A DNA stretch of 50,380 bases from Micromonospora deserti (GTDB lineage Bacteria > Actinomycetota > Actinomycetes > Mycobacteriales > Micromonosporaceae), in NCBI RefSeq assembly GCF_003236335.1, contig NZ_POUB01000020.1, forward strand, positions 1 to 50,380, read 5' to 3'. How positions within the stretch are numbered: position 1 is the first letter of the stretch; each line of letters starts with the position of its first letter. This document shows positions 27,724-35,762 of the stretch, piece by piece. Under the pieces are notes generated by a model. That model was not told the DNA's origin and did not search any database. It was given only the letters and a program-made list of their open reading frames with translations. The translations under genes and the position numbers were made by a program.

Positions 27724-28353
27724 CTAGAGTTCCCAGCCGAGCGCGCGCAGGAACGCTTGCGCGATCACCGCGTGGCCCGGCAACTCCGGGTGGATGCGGT
27801 CGGGCGCCCAGTCCTTGACCTCGGTGGTCTTCAGCACCTCGTCGAACGCGTCCTGGGTGCGTACGTTGATCGCTTCGAACTCCTCGGCGAGGCGACGCAC
27901 CACCTGCCCGTAGCGGACGGTCTCGGCGCGCTGCGGCTCGGCGCGATCCGGCTCGATCACGTACGGCTCGGCGAGGATGAGCCGGCACCCCGTCGCGTCG
28001 ACCGTACGGCGCAACAGGTCGCGCAGCGTCGTCTCGTACTCGTCGATCGGCACCGCTTCGTCGATCCGACCGTCGAAGGCCCGCCAGACATCGTTGATGC
28101 CGATCTTTACCGAGAGCCAGTCCGGCTGCTCGGCGATCACGTCCTGTTCCCATCGGGCGGCCAGGTTCCGCACCGTGTCGCCGCCGATGCCCCGGTTGAC
28201 CCAGGTGAGCCCGAGCTCGGGGTAGCGGGCGGTCACGAAGCTTCGAACGAGGTTCATGTATCCATCGCCGTACGGTGCGGCTATATCGCGCCGGCCGCAG
28301 TCCGTGATGCTGTCGCCGATGAATACGATCCGCTGGCCACGCTGGAAGATCAC
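27724..28353 (-). CDS. Cytoplasmic SGNH-family esterase
   Basis: Protein of 209 aa without signal peptide. Block I is IVFIGDSITDCGRR, block II VNRGIGGDTVRNL, block III KIGINDVWRAF, and block V DRIHPELPGHAVIAQAF with the catalytic Asp/His. All SGNH residues are present. The proteins I recall with this FIGDSITDCGRR start act as intracellular esterases next to sugar-degradation genes, so it may deacetylate imported oligosaccharides. GTG 28353 has AAGGGGAG four bases upstream. It precedes the PaaX-like gene by 107 bases on the same strand. Confidence 0.88.
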   Translation of the reverse strand: MIFQRGQRIVFIGDSITDCGRRDIAAPYGDGYMNLVRSFVTARYPELGLTWVNRGIGGDTVRNLAARWEQDVIAEQPDWLSVKIGINDVWRAFDGRIDEAVPIDEYETTLRDLLRRTVDATGCRLILAEPYVIEPDRAEPQRAETVRYGQVVRRLAEEFEAINVRTQDAFDEVLKTTEVKDWAPDRIHPELPGHAVIAQAFLRALGWEL

Positions 28354-28389
28354 GACGCTCCCCTTGCTCGAGTTGGCCTGTCCGGCGCG

Positions 28390-29111
28390 ATTCTCCCCAA
28401 CCGCAGGCGGCGGAGGAAAGGGCTATCCCAAGGGCAGTGGCCCGACATTGCCACCATCCAGCGCGGGTGTTTACGCGGAACAGCGCCGGTGCCGGCAACA
28501 GCACGCCGATCGCGGCGACGATCGTGCCGGCGGCGTGCCGGATCAGCGCCGAGCGCCATGCCGACCAGGGCGCACACCGGGGCGAGCAGCGCGGACGCGG
28601 CGACCGCGCGGAACGCGCCGGGCGCGGCAGTGGACAGGCCCGTGCGCTCCTGGCGGTAGATCGCCTGAGTGAGGCCGAACGACGTCGCCGAGACGAGCGT
28701 GCCGAAGGCCAGCATGACCACGCTGACCACGACGATCTTGGCCGCCACCACCGGCCGGCGAGCCGGGCACGGCAGTGAACGTGGTCCGCATCAGCCCGCT
28801 GGCATACTCACCGAGGATCGTGATGGCGCCCAGGCTGCAGGCGAGAGATCCCGAGGATCTGGAACGCCTCCTGCACGAAGGCGGCGCATCGGGTCGATGG
28901 CGGTGCGCTGCAACGGTGCGGCGCTCCTGGCGACGACGGCGACGTTGGAGCGAGCCGAGTTCGCGGTGATCCCGACGCAGATCAGCGCGCCGACCGTGAG
29001 TACGCCGTACGTGGAGCGCAACGACCACAGCTTGATCCAATCGGCGGCGACCAGGTCGCGGAACCGGACGCGGGTCTGGGTGGCGGTGATCGTCGTCGCA
29101 ACGGTGTCATG
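28390..29111 (-). pseudogene. ABC-2 type transporter permease, frameshifted
   Basis: Segments in different frames line up in order. RFRDLVAADWIKLWSLRSTYGVLTVGALI is the typical start. GAITILGEYASGLMRTTFTAVP carries the EY.SG..R.T motif of ABC-2 permeases. VVAAKIVVVSVVMLAFGTLVSATSFGLTQAIY and AVAASALLAPVCALVGMALG are membrane helices, and a trace of the last part follows. At least three frameshifts separate them. Its ATPase partner is not adjacent. It is inactive as read. Confidence 0.8.
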
Positions 29112-29166
29112 ATCGGGCGCTGATCTGCGCCGTCACACTCCCGGGCAAGACCGGGCGCGGCATCCA

Positions 29167-29196
29167 TTGACGGGGGTCACTCGGTTCACGAAGAAT
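29167..29196 (+). promoter_or_regulatory. Possible promoter of the GH43 gene
   Basis: TTGACG (29167-29172) and AAGAAT (29191-29196) are 18 bases apart, 78 bases upstream of the GH43 ATG. The -10 is a poor match. Confidence 0.35.
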
Positions 29197-29273
29197 CACC
29201 ATGACCTACTGTGCGCCGGCGGCGCGTCTGCGACCGCTACGGGCAGCAATGGCTGGAGATGAACGGATAGACT

Positions 29274-30782
29274 ATGCGATCTTCCCCTGTTCCGAACGCA
29301 CAGCGCCGCCGCAGCTTCCTCACGCTCGCCGCCATCGCGGTCATCGCCGGTGTCGTGCCACTAACCGCTGCGCACCAAGCGGACGCGGCGACGATCGACA
29401 CGTCGGCCTACTACGAGATCGTGGCCCGGCACAGCGGCAAGGCGATGGACATCGCCGGCTCGTCCACCGCCGACGGCGCGGCGGCCCAGCAGTGGACCCG
29501 CGCCAACCGGGCCAACCAGCAGTTCCAGTTCGTCGACGCCGGCGGCGGCTACTACAAGATCCGGGCCCGGCACAGCGGCAAGGTGATCGATGTCGCGAAC
29601 GCCTCCACGGCCAACGGCGCGAACGTCGTGCAGTGGGCCGACCACGGCGGGACCAACCAGCAGTTCCGCGTCGTCGATACAACCGACGGCTACGTCAAGT
29701 TGATCAACCGGAACAGCGGAAAAGCGCTCGACGTGTGGGGCTGGTCGACGACGGATGGGGCCCGGGTCTCGCAGTACACCGACACCGGCGGGGCGAACCA
29801 GCAGTGGCAACTGGTCCGGGTCGGCGCTGTCACCCCGCCCACGTACGCCGGCTACCTGTTCACCTACTTCACCGGCGAAGGCACCGCCGACGGTGAGCAG
29901 GTCTACTTCGCGCTCAGCCAGGGAAACGACCCGACGCGTTGGCGGCAGCTCAACGGCGGGCGGCCGGTGTTGATTTCCAACGTCGGTACCCGGGGCGTGC
30001 GGGATCCGTTCATCATCCGATCGCCGCAGGGTGACCGGTTCTACCAGATCGCGACGGATTTGCGTATCTACGGCAACGGCAACTGGGATGCCGCACAGCG
30101 CACCGGGAGCAAGTCCATCGTCATCTGGGAGTCCACCGATCTGGTGAACTGGAGCGCTCCGCGGCTGCAGCGGGTCTCCCCGGACACGGCGGGCAACACC
30201 TGGGCACCCGAGGCGGTCTACGACGCAGGCCTTGGTCAGTACATGGTCTTCTGGGCCTCGAAGCTGTACTCCACCAGCGACCCGAACCACACCGGCAGCA
30301 GCTACAACCGGATGATGTACGCCACGACGTCGGACTTCCGCACCTTCAGCGCTCCGCAGGTGTGGGTCGACAAGGGGTACTCGACCATCGACTCGACCGT
30401 GATCCGGCACAACGGCACGTATTATCGGTTCACCAAGGACGAGCGGAGCGCCACCCAGACCCCCTGTGGCAAGTTCATCCTGGCGGAGAAGTCGACGACC
30501 CTACACAACCGCTTCTACTCCTTTGTCGCCGAGTGCATCGGCCGAGGAACGATCAGCCAGGGCGAGGGCCCGCTGGTGTTCAAGTCGAACCTCGAAGAGC
30601 GGTGGTACCTGTTCATCGACGAGTACGGCGGCCGCGGCTACATCCCCTTCACGACCACCAACCTCGACTCCGGGCAGTGGACCGCGGTGTCCAGTTACTC
30701 AATGCCCGGCCGACCGCGCCACGGCACGGTGCTGCCCATCACTCAGGCGGAGTACGACCGGCTGCTCCAGCGCTGGGGCTGA
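29274..30782 (+). CDS. Secreted ricin-type CBM13 - GH43-like glycosidase
   Basis: Protein of 502 aa. Signal peptide 1-38 (cleavage QADA/ATI). A ricin beta-trefoil spans about 45-183, with three repeats each ending NQQF or NQQW. A five-blade GH43-type propeller spans about 190-500. Conserved acidic residues include D244 in VRDPFI, E313/D317 in WAPEAVYD, D373 in TIDSTVI (pKa modulator position) and E431 in EGPLVFK (likely general acid). Family activities are arabinofuranosidase, arabinanase, xylosidase and exo-galactanase; RG-I side chains (arabinan, galactan) would suit the context. The lectin is N-terminal, whereas the GH5 lectin is C-terminal. It is the only intact plus-strand glycosidase in the window. 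Confidence 0.9.
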   Translation: MRSSPVPNAQRRRSFLTLAAIAVIAGVVPLTAAHQADAATIDTSAYYEIVARHSGKAMDIAGSSTADGAAAQQWTRANRANQQFQFVDAGGGYYKIRARHSGKVIDVANASTANGANVVQWADHGGTNQQFRVVDTTDGYVKLINRNSGKALDVWGWSTTDGARVSQYTDTGGANQQWQLVRVGAVTPPTYAGYLFTYFTGEGTADGEQVYFALSQGNDPTRWRQLNGGRPVLISNVGTRGVRDPFIIRSPQGDRFYQIATDLRIYGNGNWDAAQRTGSKSIVIWESTDLVNWSAPRLQRVSPDTAGNTWAPEAVYDAGLGQYMVFWASKLYSTSDPNHTGSSYNRMMYATTSDFRTFSAPQVWVDKGYSTIDSTVIRHNGTYYRFTKDERSATQTPCGKFILAEKSTTLHNRFYSFVAECIGRGTISQGEGPLVFKSNLEERWYLFIDEYGGRGYIPFTTTNLDSGQWTAVSSYSMPGRPRHGTVLPITQAEYDRLLQRWG

Positions 30783-30792
30783 GCCGACAGCC

Positions 30793-30824
30793 GCGGTCAC
30801 CGGCGGACGCCCGCCGGTGACCGC
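30793..30824 (+). terminator. Terminator of the GH43 gene
   Basis: A perfect 14-bp stem (GCGGTCACCGGCGG and complement) with loop ACGC begins 11 bases after the stop codon. It is a strong GC-rich actinomycete-type terminator. Confidence 0.75.
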
Positions 30825-31165
30825 CTTGGGCGGCAGGCCGTTGACGGCGCCGCGCCGATCGCCCCTGCGGCCCCTTTCTGCCGTCTTCCGGCCGCCCCCC
30901 GTGGGACTTGTTCCTCCCGCTGGCCTTCGCCCTGTCCTTCGGCAGCCTCGCGGGGACGACCGCCGCCTACCTGCCACGGCGGATTGGTGAACAGAGAGGA
31001 TAGGAGCAGCCGCCTCGAAAGCCCGCCCCGGACATCCGTCGTCGTCACGGCGGCGCTCGCATCGCGGCAGATGCGGATGCAGCCGCAGGTTCATGTCGGC
31101 CTGGCGCTGGCGTGGATGCGGAATCTCGGTGAAGCAGTCGAGTCCCGATCGGTGAGGATCAGGTT
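30825..31165. other. Gene-free stretch with a possible membrane-protein scrap
   Basis: No complete gene. At 30906-31004 a plus-strand frame reads DLFLPLAFALSFGSLAGTTA and ends PRRIGEQRG before TAG. It looks like the last helix and basic tail of a membrane protein, but I cannot name it. The rest shows nothing. Confidence 0.35.
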
Positions 31166-31729
31166 GTGTCCGTTCCCGCCCGTCAGATCCGCGCCCGCTA
31201 CTCGGCCGACATCATCACCGTGTATCAGGCGTATCCCCCGCAGGTTGCGCTGCCGGCGGTGATAGCCGGCCGTTTCGTGGCCCCCTTCAAGCGGGACCGG
31301 ATGACGTGGATCAAGCCGTCTTTCCTGTGGATGATGTACCGCTGCGGTTGGGCCACCAGGCCAGGGCAAGAGCGCGTGCTGTCCATCGACATCACGCGGG
31401 AGGGATTTGAGTGGGCGCTGGCGCGAGCCTGCCTGAGTCACTACGACCGAGACCTGCACGGCGACAAGGCGACCTGGTCGCGGCAACTGAAGACCAGCCC
31501 AGTACGAGCGCAGTGGGATCCGGAACGGTCACTGCATCTGAAGGCGCTGCCGTACCGGTCGCTGCAGGTTGGGTTGTCCGGTGAGGCTGTCGACCGATAC
31601 GTCGATGACTGGATGGTTGCCGTAACGGACATCACCCCCACCGTTCACCGCGTTAGGGACCTTCTGCGTCGCCGCCGCGCAACAGGGGACCCAACGCGTC
31701 GGCCTCGTCGAGCGCCGGCACCGTCGTAG
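31166..31729 (+). CDS. DUF4291 domain protein
   Basis: Protein of 187 aa. It carries the DUF4291 core almost throughout: IRARYSADIITVYQAY, FKRDRMTWIKPSFLWMMYRCGWAT, GQERVLSIDITREGFEWALARACLSH, and QWDPERSLHLKALPYRSLQVGL. The biochemical function of the family is unknown. It is cytoplasmic, with no signal or membrane segment. The GTG at 31166 is a little weak in ribosome site, but the homologous part begins only seven residues in. It precedes the SUFU-domain gene by about 150 bases on the same strand. The basic C-terminal tail (RRRRATGDPTRRPRR) may extend past the domain. Confidence 0.85.
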   Translation: MSVPARQIRARYSADIITVYQAYPPQVALPAVIAGRFVAPFKRDRMTWIKPSFLWMMYRCGWATRPGQERVLSIDITREGFEWALARACLSHYDRDLHGDKATWSRQLKTSPVRAQWDPERSLHLKALPYRSLQVGLSGEAVDRYVDDWMVAVTDITPTVHRVRDLLRRRRATGDPTRRPRRAPAPS

Positions 31730-31875
31730 CCGGCGGAACTGGGCGGGCTGTAGCCCTGTGAACGGGAAAATCCACTCCGGACGCGACGCCGAGATCACTC
31801 GCACCCAGCCATCGTCAATTATCGCTTCACGACGGAGATCACCGGGCTGCGAAACCGTGGTCAGGTCCGTCCGCC

Positions 31876-32487
31876 ATGATCGAGCGCATGGCTGACCTCG
31901 TCGAACATCTGGAACGCTTCCTTGGCCCTATCGAAGGCGGTACCCACGGCGACGACTCGACTCCTGCGGGCGTCCAGGTCATCAGCTTCGGTGCTGATGC
32001 ACCCTTCACCGGGATCACGACATGGGCCACCCTCGGCCTGTCCAATCATCACCTGGGCCAGCAGAGCAGGGGCGGGCTGCACCAAGAGTTAGTGATGCAC
32101 CTGCCCAACGCCCGGCAGCCGGTCAACACCGCCGGGGTGTTGTTCCAGGTGGCCGGTGAGCTGATCGAACGCGGGCGAGGCCTGGCGCGAGGCGAGGTGA
32201 TCGGCCCCCGCGGACGGCTGTTCCCCAAGGCCGAGATGACCGCGCTGGTGGCGACCACCCCGGTGTACCTCCCCGACTCCTTCGCGGTCTGCGACACCCC
32301 CGCCGCACCCGTCGTGCTGACCTGGCTCGTTCCTCTCACGGAAGCAGAAGCCCAGTTCGCCCAGGTTCACGGCTGGCCCGCACTCGAGGACATCTTCGTT
32401 GCGCAGGATCCTGACCTGACCGACCTCGGCCGCACGAGCGTGCAGTTACGAGACGTCTCTTACCTCCAGATCAGCGAGGAGAGCTGA
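31876..32487 (+). CDS. Suppressor-of-fused (SUFU) domain protein
   Basis: Protein of 203 aa. FTGITTWATLGLSNHHLG, then QELVMHLPNA and the late YLPDSFAVCDTPAAPVVLTWLVPLTEAEAQFAQVHG match bacterial SUFU-domain proteins. These often appear as immunity proteins beside polymorphic toxins, though many are solitary. No toxin gene is visible here. Two ATGs (31876, 31888) are possible. Its 3' end overlaps the end of the convergent LacI gene by 17 bases. Confidence 0.82.
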   Translation: MIERMADLVEHLERFLGPIEGGTHGDDSTPAGVQVISFGADAPFTGITTWATLGLSNHHLGQQSRGGLHQELVMHLPNARQPVNTAGVLFQVAGELIERGRGLARGEVIGPRGRLFPKAEMTALVATTPVYLPDSFAVCDTPAAPVVLTWLVPLTEAEAQFAQVHGWPALEDIFVAQDPDLTDLGRTSVQLRDVSYLQISEES

Positions 32488-33544
32488 CAGAGTCACGGAT
32501 CACGAGGTGGGTGTCGAGGACGATATGTGGCGGCGCACCGCCTTGTGTCTCGTGTTCCAATGCGAAACGCACGGCGGTGCGGCCCATCTCTTGGTGTGGC
32601 AGTTGGACGGTGGTCAGGTTGAGGTCCAACGCAGGAGGCAGGTCGTCGAAGCCGACCAGTGAGACATCATCTGGTACTCCCAAATGGTGCTCGAGCAACG
32701 CCTGTCGGGCACCCGCAGCGATCAGATCGTTGAAGGCGAAGACCGCGGTGAAGTCGCGTTGTCCGGACTCCAGCCGCTCCTTGATCATGCGATATCCTTC
32801 CTCCCGCTCGAACGTGCCCTCGACCTCCAGTTGCGCGTCGTGGGCGATGCCATGAGCAGTCAGCGCGTCGCGGTAGCCGGCATGCCTGGCGTCCGCCGTC
32901 GTGTAGCCCGGCCTGCGGCCGAGACAGAGGATCCGTTCGTGGCCCGCGGAGATCAGGTGGCTGGTGGCGGCGAACGCGCCACCGGTGTAATCGCAGCCCA
33001 CGACGACCGCTGGCACGTCGGGTCCCAGCGGCGGCCGCCCGCAAAGCACCAGCCGGGAGCCGGCGGCGGCAAGCGAGTGGGCATACTGGCTCATGCGCGC
33101 CTGGTACTCCGCGTCGGCCAGGACATTGCCGACGAGGATGACCGCCTCGGCATGTTGCTCCCGCATGAGCTGCACCATGGCCAGTTCTCGTGCCGCATCA
33201 CCTCCGGTGGTACCGATCAGGCATAGCCTGCCCTCGGCGGTGGCCTGCGTCTGCACGCCTTGGGCGACGTGAGCATAGTGCGGGGAGATCACCGAGTTGA
33301 TAATGATGGCAACGCTCGTAGTTGGCGTGCCGGCCAGCGACCGGGCATGGACGTTGGCGACGTAGTCCAGCTCTTTGACTGCCCGCATGACACGGTCGCG
33401 GGTGACGGGCGCCTCAGGGTAGTTGCCCGCCAGGATCCGCGAGACTGTGGCAGTGGAGACGCCCGCTAACTCGGCGACCTCCCGGATGGTGGACTTGCGT
33501 GTTCCATCCGCGGACTTCTTGGCCCTACGCACCACCGCACTCAC
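32471..33544 (-). CDS. LacI-family regulator of the RG-I locus
   Basis: Protein of 357 aa. A basic leader (about 18 residues) precedes the HTH STIREVAELAGVSTATVSRILAG and the hinge ANVHARSLAG. The sugar-binding core follows (VAIIINSVISPHYAHVAQG, AEAVILVGNV, VVVGCDYTGGAFAATSHLI, FAFNDLIAAGARQAL, VSLVGFDDLPPALDLNLTTVQLP). It lies 24 bases behind the PL11 gene, making it the last gene of the importer-lyase operon. It probably recognises a different operator from the first LacI; the perfect palindrome at 42126-42141 is the best candidate. Confidence 0.93.
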   Translation of the reverse strand: MSAVVRRAKKSADGTRKSTIREVAELAGVSTATVSRILAGNYPEAPVTRDRVMRAVKELDYVANVHARSLAGTPTTSVAIIINSVISPHYAHVAQGVQTQATAEGRLCLIGTTGGDAARELAMVQLMREQHAEAVILVGNVLADAEYQARMSQYAHSLAAAGSRLVLCGRPPLGPDVPAVVVGCDYTGGAFAATSHLISAGHERILCLGRRPGYTTADARHAGYRDALTAHGIAHDAQLEVEGTFEREEGYRMIKERLESGQRDFTAVFAFNDLIAAGARQALLEHHLGVPDDVSLVGFDDLPPALDLNLTTVQLPHQEMGRTAVRFALEHETQGGAPPHIVLDTHLVIRDSVSSPR

Positions 33545-33568
33545 TCCCGAATCACTCTATGAGTGCCA

Positions 33569-35761
33569 CTAGTTTCCCGCATACGTGATGTTCGGCCGGG
33601 GCGGCGGGGTCATGCCGGCGCCCAGGAAGTAGTCGACGTGGTGCGATTGGACATACCCCTTGAGGGTCATCGCATTACGGTATGCGGGGTTGTGTGCCAG
33701 CGTGTAGAGCCTGGTGTTCGTCGGGTAGTTGGTCGTGAAGATGATCAGCTCGTTGTAGCTCGAGTTGGTGTAGACGACCTCCTCCCGCCAGTCACCGAGG
33801 ATGTCGCCGTGGAACGTCGGGTTCGGACCGCCGTAGGCGTTGACCGCGCCGTACGTCCAGTTGGCCAGCAATCGCGGCACGCTGTTGGTGGGAGTGGGAC
33901 TGCTCGGGTTCCACTTCTCGAACTTGCCGTCGTTGAGCAGTTCCATGGTGATATCGCCGTCCCACCACAGGCCGAGGTGCGGCCACGGCCTCAGCGAGGT
34001 ATTGGGCTCGGCCAGCCGGTTGGTGGGCGCGTTGTACAGCCCGGAAAACGACCAGACCTCCATGCCCGGGTGGCGGGGGTCGATGTCGCCCACCATGCCG
34101 CGCCCGACGTCGGAGGTGCCCGACTCGATGTGACGCCAGATCATGGAGCCGGTGGCCGCGTCATAGTAGTACTCGCGCAGACCACTGGGGTTGACCTGCT
34201 GCACGCCATATCCCTGTAGGCCGGGCCGACTGGGGTCCATCTTGGCGATGTGGAAGCGGTCGCCGTGAATGATGCCTTGTGGGGCCAACGAGTACTTCAG
34301 TGTGCCGTTACCGTTGAGCACGAACCCGATCTCGGCGATCTCGTCGCGGCCGTCGACGTCGACGTCGACGATGCGGGTGTTGTGCCCGTCAGGCAGATCC
34401 TGGTTGCCGCGCAAGAACTTCCACTGCTGGGTCAGCGTGCTGCCGTTGAACCGCCAGGCGCAGAACATGAGGTTGAACCCGCCGTTGCCGATGCGGTTCT
34501 TCATGTAGGCCACCAGACTCGGGTTGACGCCGTCGAGATGACCCACCCCGAACCGGGCGTACATCGGGCCGTCGGTTAGGTAGTCGGTCGGCACCGGGGC
34601 GATAGCGCGCGGTGCCCCGGTCATGCCGTCAAGGATGGCGATGGACTGGCGGGTGTTGTCAGGCAAGGCGTTGTAGGTGGTGCCGTTGCCAAACCGGACA
34701 CCGTTGGCGATCCGAACGGCGACCTCGGCACGGCCGTCACTGTCAAAGTCGTACACGGTGACGCCATCGTTGTGGCCGACGTTTATCGTGGAGGACCCGC
34801 CTTCGATGTTGTTCTGGTTGGTGCTGTTGGGTCCCATGTTGACCGACCACAGGAACTGACCGTTGCGCCGATAGGCTTCGATCGTCTGAGGGGATGTCTG
34901 CCGGTCCAGAACGTAGTCGTACTCGCCGTCGCCATCGAGGTCGCCGACCCAAAGAAACTTCACCGGACCGCCGGCGCGCAACGGCACGCGGACCACCGGC
35001 TCAGTGGCGCGGTTGGCGGTCAACGTGAACGACCCGCTCGGTGCCTGCTCGACGCCACCGATCACGGGACGCACGTGGTAGGCGTTGGACCGGGTCAGAT
35101 CGGCTGTGCGATCGACGAAGTTGGCTCCCCCGGTGAGGATCGAAGAGTTGAGCCGAACGGCTGTCCCACCAGCAGCGGACCGGTACACGTTAAAGCCGAT
35201 GCCGTCCGGATCGAGCCCGAGCAGCCGCCAGGTGACCAGGACGTCGGTGCTGCTTGAGCGGACCGCCACGACTCCCCGCCCCAGCCTTTCCATTTTGCGG
35301 CCCGTCGGCGGGTTGGGGCCGCCAACCTCGACATCGAGATAGTCGATATTGGCCAGCCCGGCGGCGGTGGTCGCGGCGAGCCGGATCGTGTTGGTGCCCG
35401 CATTCACCTGGATGGTCGTTGTGGCGGTGGACCAGGTGTTCCAGGCTCCGGTGGACGGGAAGCTGACGGTGGCGCCACCGTTGACGGTCGCTAGCCGGTC
35501 GGTTGTGCCGCCGTTGGCATACCTGACGCCCAGGGTCGCGGTGCCCGCGCTCGCGGCGTTCACCGTGAACTGGACCGCTACTCCGGTCGCATTGATGCTG
35601 TTACAGAATCCGCTGCCGGAGAACCCGGAGTGGTTGGAATCGATGGTGCCGTCGCAGACGGCGTTCTCCGCTTCATATCGCGTCGGTGCGGCATGGGCGG
35701 TTGGCATGGGCATCGCGACTAAAAGCACTAGGACGGTGGTCGCGCCGATCAAAGACTTCAT
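33569..35761 (-). CDS. CBM35 - rhamnogalacturonan endolyase (PL11)
   Basis: Protein of 730 aa. Signal peptide 1-25, CBM35 about 26-150, linker, then a PL11 beta-propeller lyase (about 158-730) starting KMERLGRGVVAVRSSS. It has repeated calcium-type loops (DLDGDGEYD, DFDSDGRAE, DVDVDGRDE), HGDRFHIAKMDP, and the late FHGDILGDWREEVVYTNS. PL11 cleaves Rha-GalUA bonds in RG-I by beta-elimination, needs Ca2+, and acts outside the cell. ATG 35761 is preceded by TAGGAG five bases upstream and follows the exo-lyase stop by a single base, so the two are tightly coupled. The longer open frame upstream is the shadow of that gene. Confidence 0.94.
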   Translation of the reverse strand: MKSLIGATTVLVLLVAMPMPTAHAAPTRYEAENAVCDGTIDSNHSGFSGSGFCNSINATGVAVQFTVNAASAGTATLGVRYANGGTTDRLATVNGGATVSFPSTGAWNTWSTATTTIQVNAGTNTIRLAATTAAGLANIDYLDVEVGGPNPPTGRKMERLGRGVVAVRSSSTDVLVTWRLLGLDPDGIGFNVYRSAAGGTAVRLNSSILTGGANFVDRTADLTRSNAYHVRPVIGGVEQAPSGSFTLTANRATEPVVRVPLRAGGPVKFLWVGDLDGDGEYDYVLDRQTSPQTIEAYRRNGQFLWSVNMGPNSTNQNNIEGGSSTINVGHNDGVTVYDFDSDGRAEVAVRIANGVRFGNGTTYNALPDNTRQSIAILDGMTGAPRAIAPVPTDYLTDGPMYARFGVGHLDGVNPSLVAYMKNRIGNGGFNLMFCAWRFNGSTLTQQWKFLRGNQDLPDGHNTRIVDVDVDGRDEIAEIGFVLNGNGTLKYSLAPQGIIHGDRFHIAKMDPSRPGLQGYGVQQVNPSGLREYYYDAATGSMIWRHIESGTSDVGRGMVGDIDPRHPGMEVWSFSGLYNAPTNRLAEPNTSLRPWPHLGLWWDGDITMELLNDGKFEKWNPSSPTPTNSVPRLLANWTYGAVNAYGGPNPTFHGDILGDWREEVVYTNSSYNELIIFTTNYPTNTRLYTLAHNPAYRNAMTLKGYVQSHHVDYFLGAGMTPPPRPNITYAGN

Positions 35762-35762
35762 G

